From DATIXJ01 sp963714795 (GTDB lineage: Bacteria; Bacteroidota; Ignavibacteria; UBA10030; SZUA-254): a stretch of DNA of 64,000 nt. A program made the position numbers and the translations under genes. This document shows, one piece after another, positions 27,428 through 38,200 of the stretch. The stretch's first letter is position 1. Each line of letters starts with the position of its first letter. The notes beneath the pieces are model-generated. The model did not search any database. It was not told the origin of the DNA and worked only from the letters and a program-made list of their open reading frames with translations. The stretch spans positions 159,741 through 223,740 of the forward strand of contig CAVQPS010000007.1 of the NCBI GenBank assembly GCA_963714795.1, written 5' to 3'.

Positions 27428-28168
27428 GATTACAGGTGACGTCCGAAACTATGCCACTACATCGGAATGATGTAATTTGATTTTTGCGAAAAGAAACAGT
27501 ACCTTTGCCGTTATTGTATCGTCGTTATCGAATAGGTAATTCCCTTGCTGAACCTTTTCAGAGGACACACTGCTGTGTGGAGATATGGATGGAGAGTTTT
27601 TTCCTTCATTCTTGTTTTCAATTATTTTTCCTTCCGTGTCGAACTGTTCAGTATTGAAGACGAACAAAATCATCCTCTTATCGATCCCTGGTCACATCAG
27701 ACTGCATTTTCTTTTTCAAGCCTCAATTGGGAAACCTTCGATAAAGACAATGCATCCAAAGCGATTGTCATCGATCCAACGATCAAGATCGAGATATATT
27801 GTATTGTTTGGTGTCCGTTAAAAGCTTCGAAGCATTTCTATCAACCCTACCAACCAACACGGGATAAATCACCGCCCTCTGTACTATTTGCATAGCTAAG
27901 GTTTTGCTCCATCGCACAGGCGGTGGACGAAGATGTATCAGGAATCTCATCATTTTTCCTATCGATTCGTTCTTTTGCATTTCTGTACAATTCAGGATTT
28001 ATCATTAGCGTTCTTCCAGTCGGTTCAAGAATAATTTCCAGCCGGAACTCGTTTTCAATAAGCTGAGTTCATCCTCCGCTTTTCCGCAGGCATGATTGCC
28101 TATTGAAAAGGTCGGCTCTGAAAAATTCAAAGGTTAATAATTTCAAAAATGAAAGAAGGTTTATCACC

Positions 28169-30331
28169 ATGAAAAATATTGTTATTATTATTGGATGTCT
28201 GTTATTGTTCATGCAGGGATTACAATCGCAAGTGAAAGATACACTGATGTACAAATATCGTGAGATTATCATTTCGGGATCAAGGATGGGTATACCGCTT
28301 GCGTCAACACCGATTTCCACCAGTATCGTCGATACACAAGCCCTGAAAAATATGCCGCGGTCTGCGGCGATTGATGAACCGCTCAAACTTGTTCCCGGCG
28401 TGAAAGTGGATAATCAGGCCGACGGGGAAAGGGTTCATCTTTCCATACGCGGCCAGGGTATATTGACAGAATCGGGAATCCGGAGTATCAAAATTCTCCT
28501 CGATGAATTGCCGGTCAACGATCCGACGGGTTTCGCTCCCGATTTTTTTGATGTCGATATGAATACCATAAGCCGTATCGAAGTGCTGCGCGGACCGGCG
28601 GCCTCGCTGTACGGCGGCGGTGCGGCGGGAGGTATCATTAATATTTTGACTCAGAACTCTCCCAATACACCTTTGTTCGGAGAGGTATCAACGACGGCGG
28701 GTTTCAACGGTTCCAACACGAGCGGTCAGGCAGCCAATTATGGCGGCGACCTCGGCTATTGGAAAAATTACGGCTTGTTCGGCGGCAATGTTAACGATGT
28801 GAATTATCGAGTATCGTTTTCGCGGACCGGCGGCGAAGGTTATCGCGTCCACACGCATTTTTGGGAGAATAATGTTTACGCGAAAGCGACCTACACGCCA
28901 AGTTCCGACTTCGAAGTGACGCCGATTTTTTCATGGAATGATACGTACCATGAAAATCCTGAAGGTCTCAGTTTGGGACAGTACAATCAGGACCCGACGC
29001 TTCCCAACGACGACGCGGTTCCGTACAACGAACATATGGAGATGTTCAGAACAACGGAAGGTGTCACAGGCCTTTATCGCATTTCCGAAGAACATGAATT
29101 GCGGTTTAACGCGTACGCAAAACAATCGACCTATATCGAGGCGAACAATCATGTTTTCGATCATCAATTGCTCTCGACACCGGGTATGACGCTCCAGTAC
29201 ACCTATTCATCCGGCATGCCGACCGATAACGTGAGGAATAAATTAAGTTTTGGTTCCGATATGCAATGGCAAACGAACAACGAGCATCTCGATCCGAATT
29301 TCCATTCGTTCGAAGGTGATTCGATTCTTGCACGCCAGCGGATATGGCAGCATGGCATCGGAGTATTTTTGATCGACAATGTCGAACTCGGAAACGATTG
29401 GGGATTGATGGGAAGTTTGCGGTTCGATAACATCCACAATGAACTCACCGATCAGATGGCAACCGATTCATCGAACAATTCCGGCAGCGCCGATTTTTCG
29501 AATGTGACCGGAAGAGTTGGCGTTACATATTCACCGATGCGCGAAATAACTCTCTACGGAAGTTGGGGACAGGGTTTCACGCCGCCCTCAACGGATGAAC
29601 TCGGCACGAATCCGACGAACAAAACCGGCAACTACGGCGGATTCAATCCGAACCTTTCCGCTGCGACATCCAACAGTTACGAAATCGGAGCGAGAGGAAT
29701 TTTGAATGAAAATATCAACTACGAAGCAACCGGTTTTTATATGAATACCACCAATGATTTCGATCGATATCGATTGCCCGGTTTCGGCAACGGTGAAGAA
29801 GGAACATTCTATCAGAATATCGGAGCGACGAAACGGTATGGTGTAGAGCTGGCGGCGGATTATGAACCGGTCGCCTGTTTCGGTCTGCATGTTGCATACA
29901 CGTATTCTCACTTCGTCTATGATATCGATTCCCCGATTCCGATTCTGATGGATGATACGACCATTCACAAATCGATCGGGAATGGAAACTGGCTGCCCAA
30001 CTCGCCACAACATCAACTGATGCTCGATCTGCGGTACGATGTCGTTCCGCAAGTCAGTATCGGTTTGAGTTCGGAAACATTGAGTAAAACGTATATCGAC
30101 GGTGCAAATCTTGAATCGGAAGCCGCCGCCGGCTACACGCTTATTGGCGCCCGCATCACGTATCACTGGAATCTCGGAACGACGAACGGCGATCTGACCG
30201 TGCAGGGAAGAAATCTCGGAGATACAAAATATGTGGCGTTCACGGAACCGGATACCGGCGGTAATTCGTATCAACCGGGTGCGGGAAGGGAAATCTTTGC
30301 CGGATTGAAGATACGATTCGGGGAAAAGTGA
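28169..30331 (+). CDS. TonB-dependent outer-membrane receptor
   Basis: A 720-residue receptor that would import a bound ligand with energy from TonB. It has a signal peptide, a plug domain (about 45-155, with RGQGILTESGIRSIKILLDELP and IEVLRGPAASLYGGGAAGGIINI), then a 22-strand barrel ending in GLKIRFGEK with the terminal aromatic region. The ligand cannot be assigned; the plug resembles siderophore and metal-complex receptors. The ATG at 28169 has AGAAGG nine bases upstream and yields a clean signal peptide, so the longer frame from 28103 is rejected. A terminator follows. Confidence 0.9.
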   Translation: MKNIVIIIGCLLLFMQGLQSQVKDTLMYKYREIIISGSRMGIPLASTPISTSIVDTQALKNMPRSAAIDEPLKLVPGVKVDNQADGERVHLSIRGQGILTESGIRSIKILLDELPVNDPTGFAPDFFDVDMNTISRIEVLRGPAASLYGGGAAGGIINILTQNSPNTPLFGEVSTTAGFNGSNTSGQAANYGGDLGYWKNYGLFGGNVNDVNYRVSFSRTGGEGYRVHTHFWENNVYAKATYTPSSDFEVTPIFSWNDTYHENPEGLSLGQYNQDPTLPNDDAVPYNEHMEMFRTTEGVTGLYRISEEHELRFNAYAKQSTYIEANNHVFDHQLLSTPGMTLQYTYSSGMPTDNVRNKLSFGSDMQWQTNNEHLDPNFHSFEGDSILARQRIWQHGIGVFLIDNVELGNDWGLMGSLRFDNIHNELTDQMATDSSNNSGSADFSNVTGRVGVTYSPMREITLYGSWGQGFTPPSTDELGTNPTNKTGNYGGFNPNLSAATSNSYEIGARGILNENINYEATGFYMNTTNDFDRYRLPGFGNGEEGTFYQNIGATKRYGVELAADYEPVACFGLHVAYTYSHFVYDIDSPIPILMDDTTIHKSIGNGNWLPNSPQHQLMLDLRYDVVPQVSIGLSSETLSKTYIDGANLESEAAAGYTLIGARITYHWNLGTTNGDLTVQGRNLGDTKYVAFTEPDTGGNSYQPGAGREIFAGLKIRFGEK

Positions 30332-30390
30332 TTTCTTTCAAATTCGACATGCTGTAGGACGAAATAGCATCTTCCATGAATTAAAAATGA

Positions 30391-30430
30391 GAGCTCGGTG
30401 TTTATTAATAGCCGGGCTCTTGTGTTTTTT
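30391..30430 (+). terminator. Intrinsic terminator after TonB receptor
   Basis: Stem 30391-30398 with 30412-30419 (eight pairs, one G-U) and a T-rich tail TTGTGTTTTTT. It ends the receptor transcript 60 bases after the stop. Confidence 0.7.
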
Positions 30431-30568
30431 GATATTGTTTTTATCTGTTTTTTTTTGTACAATAGGCATTGAATTATCTGTCGACGCAGGCCATTCTCAT
30501 CAACTTCCTCGTCAACTCGTTCCCGTTCTTTCAGACACTGAATCAAAACAAAAGAAAGTGAATCTTTT

Positions 30569-31786
30569 ATGAGGGTAAGTCAGCTCGCACAATCGATTGC
30601 TGAGTCGCCCACGCTGAAACTCAATGAAGAAGCGAGACTTCTTCGCGAGAAAGGCGAAGCGGTGATTCATCTCGGAGCAGGAGAACCGAAAAATAAAGCT
30701 CCCATCAATGCCATTCTCAGTTCTGCGGCGAAACTTGTCACCGGAGATATTAAATATACTCCGACCGACGGAACGCCGGGTTTGAAAAAAGCGATCATCC
30801 GCTACACCGAAGAAAATTACGACCGGTTTGTTGCTCCGGAAAATGTTATCGTTTCTGCGGGGGCCAAACAATCGGTATTCAATGCTCTTTATTCGATCAT
30901 CAATCCGCAAGATGAAGTGATCATTCTCGCTCCGTACTGGGTCAGCTATCCTGAAATGGTTCGCATGGTGCTCGGCGTCCCGGTGATCGTGACACCGGAG
31001 GATGGCACATTCTATCCGCGGATGGAAGACATTAAAAAAGTTGTCGGTTCAAATACGCGGGCAATCATTGTCAACAGTCCGAACAATCCTTCCGGTGTTG
31101 TTTATTCCGAAGAGTTCATCAAAGAGATCGTTGACTTCTGTGAGACAAAAGGTATCTATCTTATTGTCGACGACATTTACCACAAGCTCATTTTTGACGG
31201 CCGGAGGTCTCCCAACGCATATAGTTATACGAAAAAGGATATCGAAAACACGATGGTCATTCTCGTCAACGGTATTTCAAAGCTGTACGGGATGACAGGA
31301 TTCCGCATCGGCTGGGCGGTCGCAAATAAAAAGCTCGTGAGCATCATGACGAATGTTCAGGGACAGATGACGACAACGACATCCGTCATCCTTCAGGCAG
31401 CTGCTGAAGGTGCTTTGATGGGATTGCAAAGCATCGTTGAAAACTTACGGTTGACGATGGAGAATAATCGTAATATCATGGTGCAGGAGTTGAAAGGATT
31501 CTCCGGTGTTCACATCACAAAACCGGATGGTACATTCTACTGCTTACCTGATTTTCGGGCGTACTATAAAAATTCCGTCGAGCTTTCGAATCTTCTTCTG
31601 AAGAAAGCGCTTGTCGTGACCGTTCCCGGAAAGGAATTCGGGATGGAAGGACATCTCCGCCTCAGTTTCTGCGGCTCCATCAAAGATATCAAACAGGGTG
31701 TCGAGCGTATCAAATGGGCGCTTGACCCGAATTCACCGAATGAAATCTTCATCGGTGATCGTAAAATCGTGAGGGATTGGCTATGA
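30569..31786 (+). CDS. Aspartate aminotransferase (class I PLP enzyme)
   Basis: A 405-residue PLP aminotransferase that interconverts aspartate and oxaloacetate with 2-oxoglutarate and glutamate. YTPTDGTPGLKKAI, NSPNNPSGVVY and VDDIYHKL are present. Lys238 in SKLYGMTGFRIGW is the PLP-binding lysine. The length fits the bacterial 1-gamma type. It overlaps the PEP carboxykinase gene by four bases (ATGA), so aspartate, oxaloacetate and PEP are handled by one transcript. Confidence 0.92.
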   Translation: MRVSQLAQSIAESPTLKLNEEARLLREKGEAVIHLGAGEPKNKAPINAILSSAAKLVTGDIKYTPTDGTPGLKKAIIRYTEENYDRFVAPENVIVSAGAKQSVFNALYSIINPQDEVIILAPYWVSYPEMVRMVLGVPVIVTPEDGTFYPRMEDIKKVVGSNTRAIIVNSPNNPSGVVYSEEFIKEIVDFCETKGIYLIVDDIYHKLIFDGRRSPNAYSYTKKDIENTMVILVNGISKLYGMTGFRIGWAVANKKLVSIMTNVQGQMTTTTSVILQAAAEGALMGLQSIVENLRLTMENNRNIMVQELKGFSGVHITKPDGTFYCLPDFRAYYKNSVELSNLLLKKALVVTVPGKEFGMEGHLRLSFCGSIKDIKQGVERIKWALDPNSPNEIFIGDRKIVRDWL

Positions 31787-33420
31787 ATAACCTTTTAAAT
31801 ATTAAGACGCCTGCGCAAGATCAGGCAAAAGCGTACAAGGCAGACTATGGTCTCGATAATCACGGCCTGACAAATCTGAATGCCTACTGGAATCTTCCGA
31901 CGGAAGCGCTCGTTGAAGAAATCGCATTCCGTGGCGAAGGCAGACTTTCGCACATGGGACCGGTGATCGTGAATACCGGAAAACACACCGGTCGCTCCGT
32001 CAACGACAAATTCATCGTAAAAGAATCGACGACAGAAGATAAAGTGTGGTGGAGTGAATACAATCGCCCCTTCAGCCCGGAAAAGTTCAATGAAGTATAC
32101 TCACGTCTTCAGGGATTTCTCCAGGGACGCGATGTATTCGTTCAGGATTGTTATGCCGGTGCCGATCCGAACCACCGGATCGCGATCCGCATCATTTCGG
32201 AAAAAGCGTGGCACTGTATGTTCGCCCGGAACATGTTTCTTCTGCCAAAGACGGCTGATGAATATAAACGGCATATTCCCGATTTCACTATTATGTCGCT
32301 TCCGTCGTTCAAAGGACTTCCGCAGATCGACGGTACTGCGACCGACACTTTCATCTTGCTCAATTTCGATCAAAAGCTCGGCATTATCGGTAACACCTTG
32401 TATAGTGGCGAGATCAAAAAATCCGTGTTTACCATAATGAATTTTCTCATGCCCCTCGATGGTGTTTTGTCGATGCACTGTTCGGCAAACATCGGAGAAA
32501 AAGGGGATTCAGCACTCTTCTTCGGTTTGTCGGGCACGGGAAAAACAACGCTCTCTGCCGATCCGGCACGCGGACTCATCGGGGACGACGAGCATGGATG
32601 GAGTGATGACGGCATTTTTAATTTCGAAGGAGGATGTTACGCGAAAGTGATCAGTCTTTCTCCGACAGCCGAACCACAGATTTATGCCTGCACCAGAACG
32701 TTCGGTACGGTTCTCGAAAACGTCATCTTCGATCCGGTTACGCGCAAGATCGATCTCGACGACGCCACACTGACAGAGAATACGCGCGCTTCGTATCCGC
32801 TCGAGTACATTGAAAATGGCGTTCCGGAGAAAATGGGTGGGCATCCCAAAAATATCATTCTGCTGACGTGCGATGGCTTGGGGGTTCTTCCGCCGATTGC
32901 GAAGCTCACGCCTGAACAGGCGATGTATCAGTTCATCTCCGGCTACACAACGAAAGTTGCCGGAACGGAGATGGGGCTTGGCAAGGAACCGGAACTGACA
33001 TTCAGTTCATGTTTCGGCGCGCCATTCATGGTTCATCATCCTGCCGTGTACGCGGATTTGCTGAAGCGGAAGATGCTTAAGCACGGTGCGACCTGCTGGC
33101 TTGTCAACACAGGTTGGGTTGGCGGTCCGTATGGCGTGGGGAGCCGTATCAGCATCAAATATACGCGTGCAATTCTCAGTGCTGCATTGAGCGGAAAGCT
33201 CCAGAACGTCAAATACTGGACCGATCCGGTCTTCGGTTTCCATGTGCCCGAAACCTGTGAAGGTATCCCGCCCGGTGTCCTTACACCGTCGGCATCCTGG
33301 CCGGATAAAAACGTGTATATGCAGAAATACAAACAACTTGCTTCCCGGTTCATCGAAAATTTCAAGAAATTCGAAGACGGGTGTCCGCCGGAAGTGATCA
33401 AGGCAGGTCCGAAACTGTAA
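31783..33420 (+). CDS. pckA: Phosphoenolpyruvate carboxykinase (ATP)
   Basis: A 545-residue ATP-dependent PEP carboxykinase, which converts oxaloacetate and ATP to PEP, CO2 and ADP. The kinase loop GLSGTGKTT is at 248-256 (Lys254), followed by LSADP and GDDEHGW with the metal ligand. Full family length. The ATG at 31783 is used because it overlaps the upstream stop and follows GAGGGA; TTG at 31777 is less likely. A strong terminator lies 20 bases after the stop. Confidence 0.96.
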   Translation: MNNLLNIKTPAQDQAKAYKADYGLDNHGLTNLNAYWNLPTEALVEEIAFRGEGRLSHMGPVIVNTGKHTGRSVNDKFIVKESTTEDKVWWSEYNRPFSPEKFNEVYSRLQGFLQGRDVFVQDCYAGADPNHRIAIRIISEKAWHCMFARNMFLLPKTADEYKRHIPDFTIMSLPSFKGLPQIDGTATDTFILLNFDQKLGIIGNTLYSGEIKKSVFTIMNFLMPLDGVLSMHCSANIGEKGDSALFFGLSGTGKTTLSADPARGLIGDDEHGWSDDGIFNFEGGCYAKVISLSPTAEPQIYACTRTFGTVLENVIFDPVTRKIDLDDATLTENTRASYPLEYIENGVPEKMGGHPKNIILLTCDGLGVLPPIAKLTPEQAMYQFISGYTTKVAGTEMGLGKEPELTFSSCFGAPFMVHHPAVYADLLKRKMLKHGATCWLVNTGWVGGPYGVGSRISIKYTRAILSAALSGKLQNVKYWTDPVFGFHVPETCEGIPPGVLTPSASWPDKNVYMQKYKQLASRFIENFKKFEDGCPPEVIKAGPKL

Positions 33421-33440
33421 CGGAGCGAGAATTTTAAATC

Positions 33441-33485
33441 ACGGCTTCTTCACGGAGTTACTCTCCTGGGGAAGCCGTTTTTTTT
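33441..33485 (+). terminator. Intrinsic terminator after pckA
   Basis: Outer stem ACGGCTTC (33441-33448) pairs with GAAGCCGT (33471-33478); an inner GGAG/CTCC pair extends the fold. Eight T follow. It separates pckA from the convergent PQQ-repeat gene. Confidence 0.85.
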
Positions 33486-33490
33486 ATGTT

Positions 33491-34708
33491 CTATCTTCCG
33501 ATGCAATACACAGTTCCATTTGTGCTTGAAAAAATAATTTCATCATGAGCGATGCATGGCGTAGAAAAAATACCGCCAAGCTCACATTCTACATCCAGAA
33601 ACTGCTCGTTTGATGTAATGATTGAATAAATGTCATCCCTGTAGGAATCATCCATCTTGAAATATTTGTGCCGGTTGTTTTGATATGATTCCGTTTCAAA
33701 ACTCCACACGGTCTTGCCGGAATGCAGTGCCATGCCGTAAAGTTTTCCCATAGTCGTTCCAACATACAGCATGCTGTCCGTGTACGCATTATTTCCAAAT
33801 ACAAGAAATTCCATTTTTGTTTTCCAAAATTCTTCTCCCGTTTCGGGATTCGCGGCGATCAGAACGCGCTCGTCGGACGAGCCGATATACAAAACCGAGT
33901 CATGAATATTCGTGCATAGACCCCATCCCCGAGTAAACGACTTGTTCCAGTGACAAAATCCTTTGTTCTGATCCAGCGCATAAATATTATAATCTCGTGC
34001 ACCGATAAACACTAAGTTCTTAAAGACGGCGGGCGATCCCTGCGCTTCACCGAGAGGAAAATAGTTGTGGCCTACCGTCTTGAATTTCCAGACCAGATCT
34101 CCGTTTGATACATTCAGCGCGTACACGAACCCATCAAATGATCCGACGAACAATTTGTCATGATCGATTGCCGCAGTTCCATGAACGATACCACCGGTTT
34201 TAAAAGACCAAATCAGAACGCCTGCGTCCGCCCCGACCGCGTAGATATTGCCATCTCCTGAACCAAAGTACAAGACCCCATTGGTAAGCACAGGTGTCGA
34301 TTGAAAATAATCGGCAAAATCATATTTCTTTTCTCCATTCGTGCTGAATCTCCAAACGAGTTTTCCCGTCTGTTTATGTAAGGCATAGAGCATGCCATCG
34401 CCTCCATTAAGGTAAAGGCGATCTCCGCCGATGCAAACGTTTGATATGATTTCTCCTTTTGTCCGGTATCTCCATATTTCCGTTCCGGTCTTAATGTCCA
34501 GGGCGTGCAAGAGACTGTCCGTCCCGCCGATATAGATGATGCCGTCGCACTCAACCGGCGATGAGAATATCTGCGACTTGATGTTACATTTCCAGTGCGT
34601 CTTGGGGAGTACTGTGAAATCAGTGCCTACCCATGAACGAAGAGCCGAACCTTGAGAGAAGGTATTTGAAGAGAATGCGATGAGTAAAACAAAAAGATAA
34701 AATCTCAT
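33491..34708 (-). CDS. Secreted PQQ-type beta-propeller repeat protein
   Basis: A 405-residue exported protein (signal peptide, cleavage near SNTFSQ). It has seven or so propeller blades of the PQQ/BamB type, each with the pattern V-x-x-G-x-x-D-x-x-x-x-AL-D-x-x-x-G-x-x-x-W (for example YIGGTDSLLHALDIKTGTEIW). No catalytic dehydrogenase residues are seen. It may be a scaffold or binding protein in the envelope. Two TTACGTAA-type palindromes lie just upstream of its start. Confidence 0.82.
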   Translation of the reverse strand: MRFYLFVLLIAFSSNTFSQGSALRSWVGTDFTVLPKTHWKCNIKSQIFSSPVECDGIIYIGGTDSLLHALDIKTGTEIWRYRTKGEIISNVCIGGDRLYLNGGDGMLYALHKQTGKLVWRFSTNGEKKYDFADYFQSTPVLTNGVLYFGSGDGNIYAVGADAGVLIWSFKTGGIVHGTAAIDHDKLFVGSFDGFVYALNVSNGDLVWKFKTVGHNYFPLGEAQGSPAVFKNLVFIGARDYNIYALDQNKGFCHWNKSFTRGWGLCTNIHDSVLYIGSSDERVLIAANPETGEEFWKTKMEFLVFGNNAYTDSMLYVGTTMGKLYGMALHSGKTVWSFETESYQNNRHKYFKMDDSYRDDIYSIITSNEQFLDVECELGGIFSTPCIAHDEIIFSSTNGTVYCIGR

Positions 34709-34733
34709 AAATGAGGAATCCCCGGAAATAGAG

Positions 34734-34767
34734 TTACGTAAATTAACTTATGCGTCATTACGTAATG
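34734..34767. promoter_or_regulatory. Pair of TTACGTAA palindromes upstream of PQQ-repeat gene
   Basis: TTACGTAA occurs at 34734-34741 and again inside CATTACGTAATG at 34756-34767, 23 bases apart centre to centre. This is about two helical turns, as expected for a dimeric regulator binding one face. No regulator gene is adjacent, so it is only a candidate operator. Confidence 0.35.
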
Positions 34768-34855
34768 GATGGAGTAAAGTTTCATCCCATCTTGGGATTG
34801 TTTCCTCGCCTCATTCATCGTTATCAAGTAGAGGAAACTGTTTCGGTTTTACCTC

Positions 34856-34942
34856 TGCCACAAAATTGAATTGCTTCGCTGATATGTTCCGGCCGGATAT
34901 CTGATGAAGAAGATATGTCGGCACTCGTTGACGCAACCACAC
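34856..34942 (-). pseudogene. comM (yifB) 3' remnant, copy 1
   Basis: These bases match the 3' end of comM as seen at 40870 and 61290, including the stretch from TTGCTTCGCTGATATG through GATGAAGAAGAT. The coding sense (minus strand) corresponds to the C-terminal segment around DIRPEHISEAIQ. An internal deletion of roughly 25 bases has removed the part just before ATTGAATTG. The match ends near CGCAACCAC. It has no possible start and is a fossil. Confidence 0.8.
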
Positions 34943-35238
34943 TTGAGGACTTGACTCTTAAGGTTAAAATTACTACCATAAAAAATCTGATTTGGGAGAT
35001 TTCTTCCAGATTACATTTTCATCGCCTACGGGTCCGTGCTTCAAATGCTCCAAATTTGTTGAAACCGAGAATTACCGTTTTGATATCCAAGAGAACGGTT
35101 GTTCTTGACGGCGGGCATTCAAACTTGTTCCTTACATCAGATATGACTCATTCGCTTGGACAGGTATGACATTGAATAAGCATTGTATAAATCTTAATCC
35201 AACGAAATATCCCCTGAACTAATTCGAGGTACAGCGAA
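34943..35238. other. Intergenic region before the giant metalloprotease gene
   Basis: No supported gene. A short frame at 34915-35169 begins inside the comM remnant and shows no domain. The final 40 bases hold the ribosome site (GAGG nine bases before ATG 35239). Confidence 0.5.
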
Positions 35239-38200
35239 ATGAGTATTAGCGCTACGGTTTTCCGATTTTTTATCGGATGTATATGCTGTGTTCTTCTCTT
35301 CCCACCTTCCTTCGGCATTTCGCAAACTCCACAGGTTCCAAAGCTGTATCCATCGTGGAAAATGGGAGGAAGCAGTCTTACTCCAATGATCTCCGATAAC
35401 CCGCCCCATGATGCCAATACGAGTGGCCACAATTCGCCCCGAACGATGAAATTAATGGTGCCTCACCAGCCGTTCAAAACAGGATCGACATTTGTCGTCA
35501 CAAGTGCTGCGGATTCAGGCAGCGGCACATTGAGACAAGCTATTGGCTTTTCGAACGCAAGTCCTGGTCTGGATGTGATCAATTTTAATATTTCCGGTGG
35601 CGGCGAACAGACCATTGCACTGAACTCTGCTTTACCTCAACTTAATGATCCTGTTATTATCGATGGCAGCACACAGCCGGGATATAGCGGTAAACCTCTT
35701 ATCGAGATCAATGGCGCCGGCGCGGGCGTGGGGGTCAACGGATTGGTTCTTGTCGGGGGAAATAGTATCGTCCGCGGGCTGGTCATCAACCGCTTCAAGG
35801 CCGACCTTGCCGGGAATAACGGCATCGGCATTGTCCTCGATGTGAGCGGAGGAAATTTTATTGAGGGTAACTACATCGGGTTGAATACCGACGGAACAGA
35901 CAGCCTGCCAAACGGAGAAGTCGGGTTGGCAATTTTTGGAGGGTCGGCGGGAAATGTCATCGGCGGAATCACACCCGATATGAGAAACGTGATATCCGGT
36001 AACCGTTGGACAGGTATCGCTATCGCTACGACAGTCGGTGGTGGAAATATTGTACTTGGAAACTACATAGGGACAAGTGCCGACGGCAAAACTGCACTTG
36101 GAAACGGAGGCAATGGTATTTTTGTCAATTGTCCGAACGATACAATCGGCGGGTTAATCGATGGATGTCGGAATATTATCTCCGCCAACGTCAATCCGAA
36201 TATTTTCATCTCGGCAAGCGGTCAGGCAACTGTCGTGCAGGGTAATTATGTCGGCACCGATGTCACCGGCAGCGTTGGTCTGTTGAACTTCAGTAACGGA
36301 ATCAATATCAGGTCATCGAATAATATTATCGGAGATGCGTCTATTAACGGACGGAATGTTGTTTCCGGAAATCAACAACCGGATATCTATATTCTCGGAC
36401 CGGGCGTCTCCGGAAATAAAGTGATCGGCAATTTTGTCGGGATCGGCGTTTCCGGAAGAGATTCGCTGGGAGATGGTAACGGCATCGTTCTCGATAATGC
36501 CTCAAATAACACGATCGGAGGATCGGCTCCCGGTGAGCGGAACGTCGTTTCCGGACATGCCTTTCCCGCCATTTTTATCAAGAATCCAAGCGCTACCGGC
36601 AATAAAATTATTGGTAATTACCTTGGCACGGACTCAACCGGGACAATCAGAATTGGCAACAGCAAAGGCATCACGATCGACGGCGCGGTGGGAAACACCA
36701 TCGGCGGAAAAGTCGCAAGTGACGGCAACCTTATCTGCAGCAGCTCGGGGTACGGGATCGAGGTTCGAAACGGCGCTTCCGGCACGAACATCCAGAATAA
36801 TTATATCGGGACAAACAGCGACAATGAGACCGGCTTGGGCAACGATTCCGACGCGATATTTATCAACGCATCGCAGGATACAATCAGCAACAACACTATC
36901 GCTTATAGCAAGGGAGCCGGCATATACGTGGTCGGAGGCACGCAAAATCTGATTACCCTCAATTCTTCGTATTCCAACAAAGGCCTCGGCATCGATCTGG
37001 CTCCGCGGGGATTGACGAAGAATGACGAGCTCGATGGCGACACGGGGCCGAACAACCTGCAAAACTTCCCGATCCTGGATTCATCCAGCGTCAACGGCGA
37101 CCAGCTTATTGTTCATGGAAGGATAAACAGCACTCCCAACACCCGTATCCAGATAGAGTTCTATGAGAACGACGATTACAATCCCTCTCATTTCGGTGAC
37201 GGCCAAACATGGAGTAATATTCTCTATGTGACGACGGATGATGGAGGAAATGCGTCCTTCTCAATCTCACTGGCTATCGTTGTCGGCGACCCGCCGCACT
37301 TCATCACTGCCACCGCCACTGATTCCCTTGGGAACACCTCCGAATTTTCCCAGGCCCTCTGCACAATCGACAGCGACGGTGACGGTATTCTGGATTCATG
37401 GGAAACGAAGGGATGGGGGATCGACGTAAACAGCGACGGGGTGATTGATCTCGATCTGTACGCATTAGGCGCTCGGCCCGATCACAAAGACATTTTTGTC
37501 GAAGTGGATGCGATGGCCGGCATGGCGCCCCAGGCAGGGACACTCGATGCGGTCGTTAATTCGTTCAAGACTGCTCCAACAACACTTGTTCACAATCCTG
37601 ACGGCGGACAAGGGATCAACCTCCACTACTATCTTGACGAACTGACAATCCCGCAGGCCGCATGGCCCACTGATCCCCGGGGAAATTTCCAAATTGTGAA
37701 GCAGGCCCATTTCGGAACTGTGGCAGACCGGGCCGATCCAGACTCGACAAACATCTTAGCCGCGAAAAGGCTGGTCTACCGATATTGTATTTTTGCGTAT
37801 ACCCATGGGACAACCTTGTCGTCAGGGTTAGCTGAAAATCCCAACGGTATGGGCGGAAATGATTTCATGGTTACCCTTGGTCAGGGTTTTCAAGGGGTAG
37901 GCGGGTCTGAAGATCAAAAAATGGCGACCTTCATGCATGAGTTGGGTCATACATTGGGATTGAAACACGGCGGGGCCGATGACGTGTTGTACAAGCCCAA
38001 CTACATAAGCATCATGAATTATACGTGGCAAATGAAATTTGAATGGGGAACTGATTTCTGGACGCTGGATTATTCGACCCTGAATCTGCCCCCACTCGAC
38101 GAGTCCGCGCTTGATGAAGACGCCGGTCTCCAGTTGCCGCAGAATTCGATAACGAGAATCATGGCCGTACCGTACAGCGGGCCGAGCAGGGACACTCTCT

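Larger units (their letters stand above)
27112..28168. other. Gene-poor region with small palindromes
   Basis: About 1.06 kb without a convincing gene. Open frames here are short, lack ribosome sites and have no recognisable domains. Two hairpins are present at 27350-27372 and 27411-27427. The last 60 bases are the leader of the TonB receptor gene. Confidence 0.6.

Noticed and set aside
27545..27895. 116-codon open frame in the gap after the sugar permease
   Set aside because: No ribosome site, no domain pattern and unlikely residue make-up.
27900..28168. Possible riboswitch before the TonB receptor
   Set aside because: No conserved riboswitch core could be recognised by eye in the leader.
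34915..35169. 84-codon plus-strand frame after comM fossil 1
   Set aside because: It begins inside the fossil and shows no recognisable domain; the slight likeness of its start to the HTH tail (CGCAACCAC then ACTTG) is too short.
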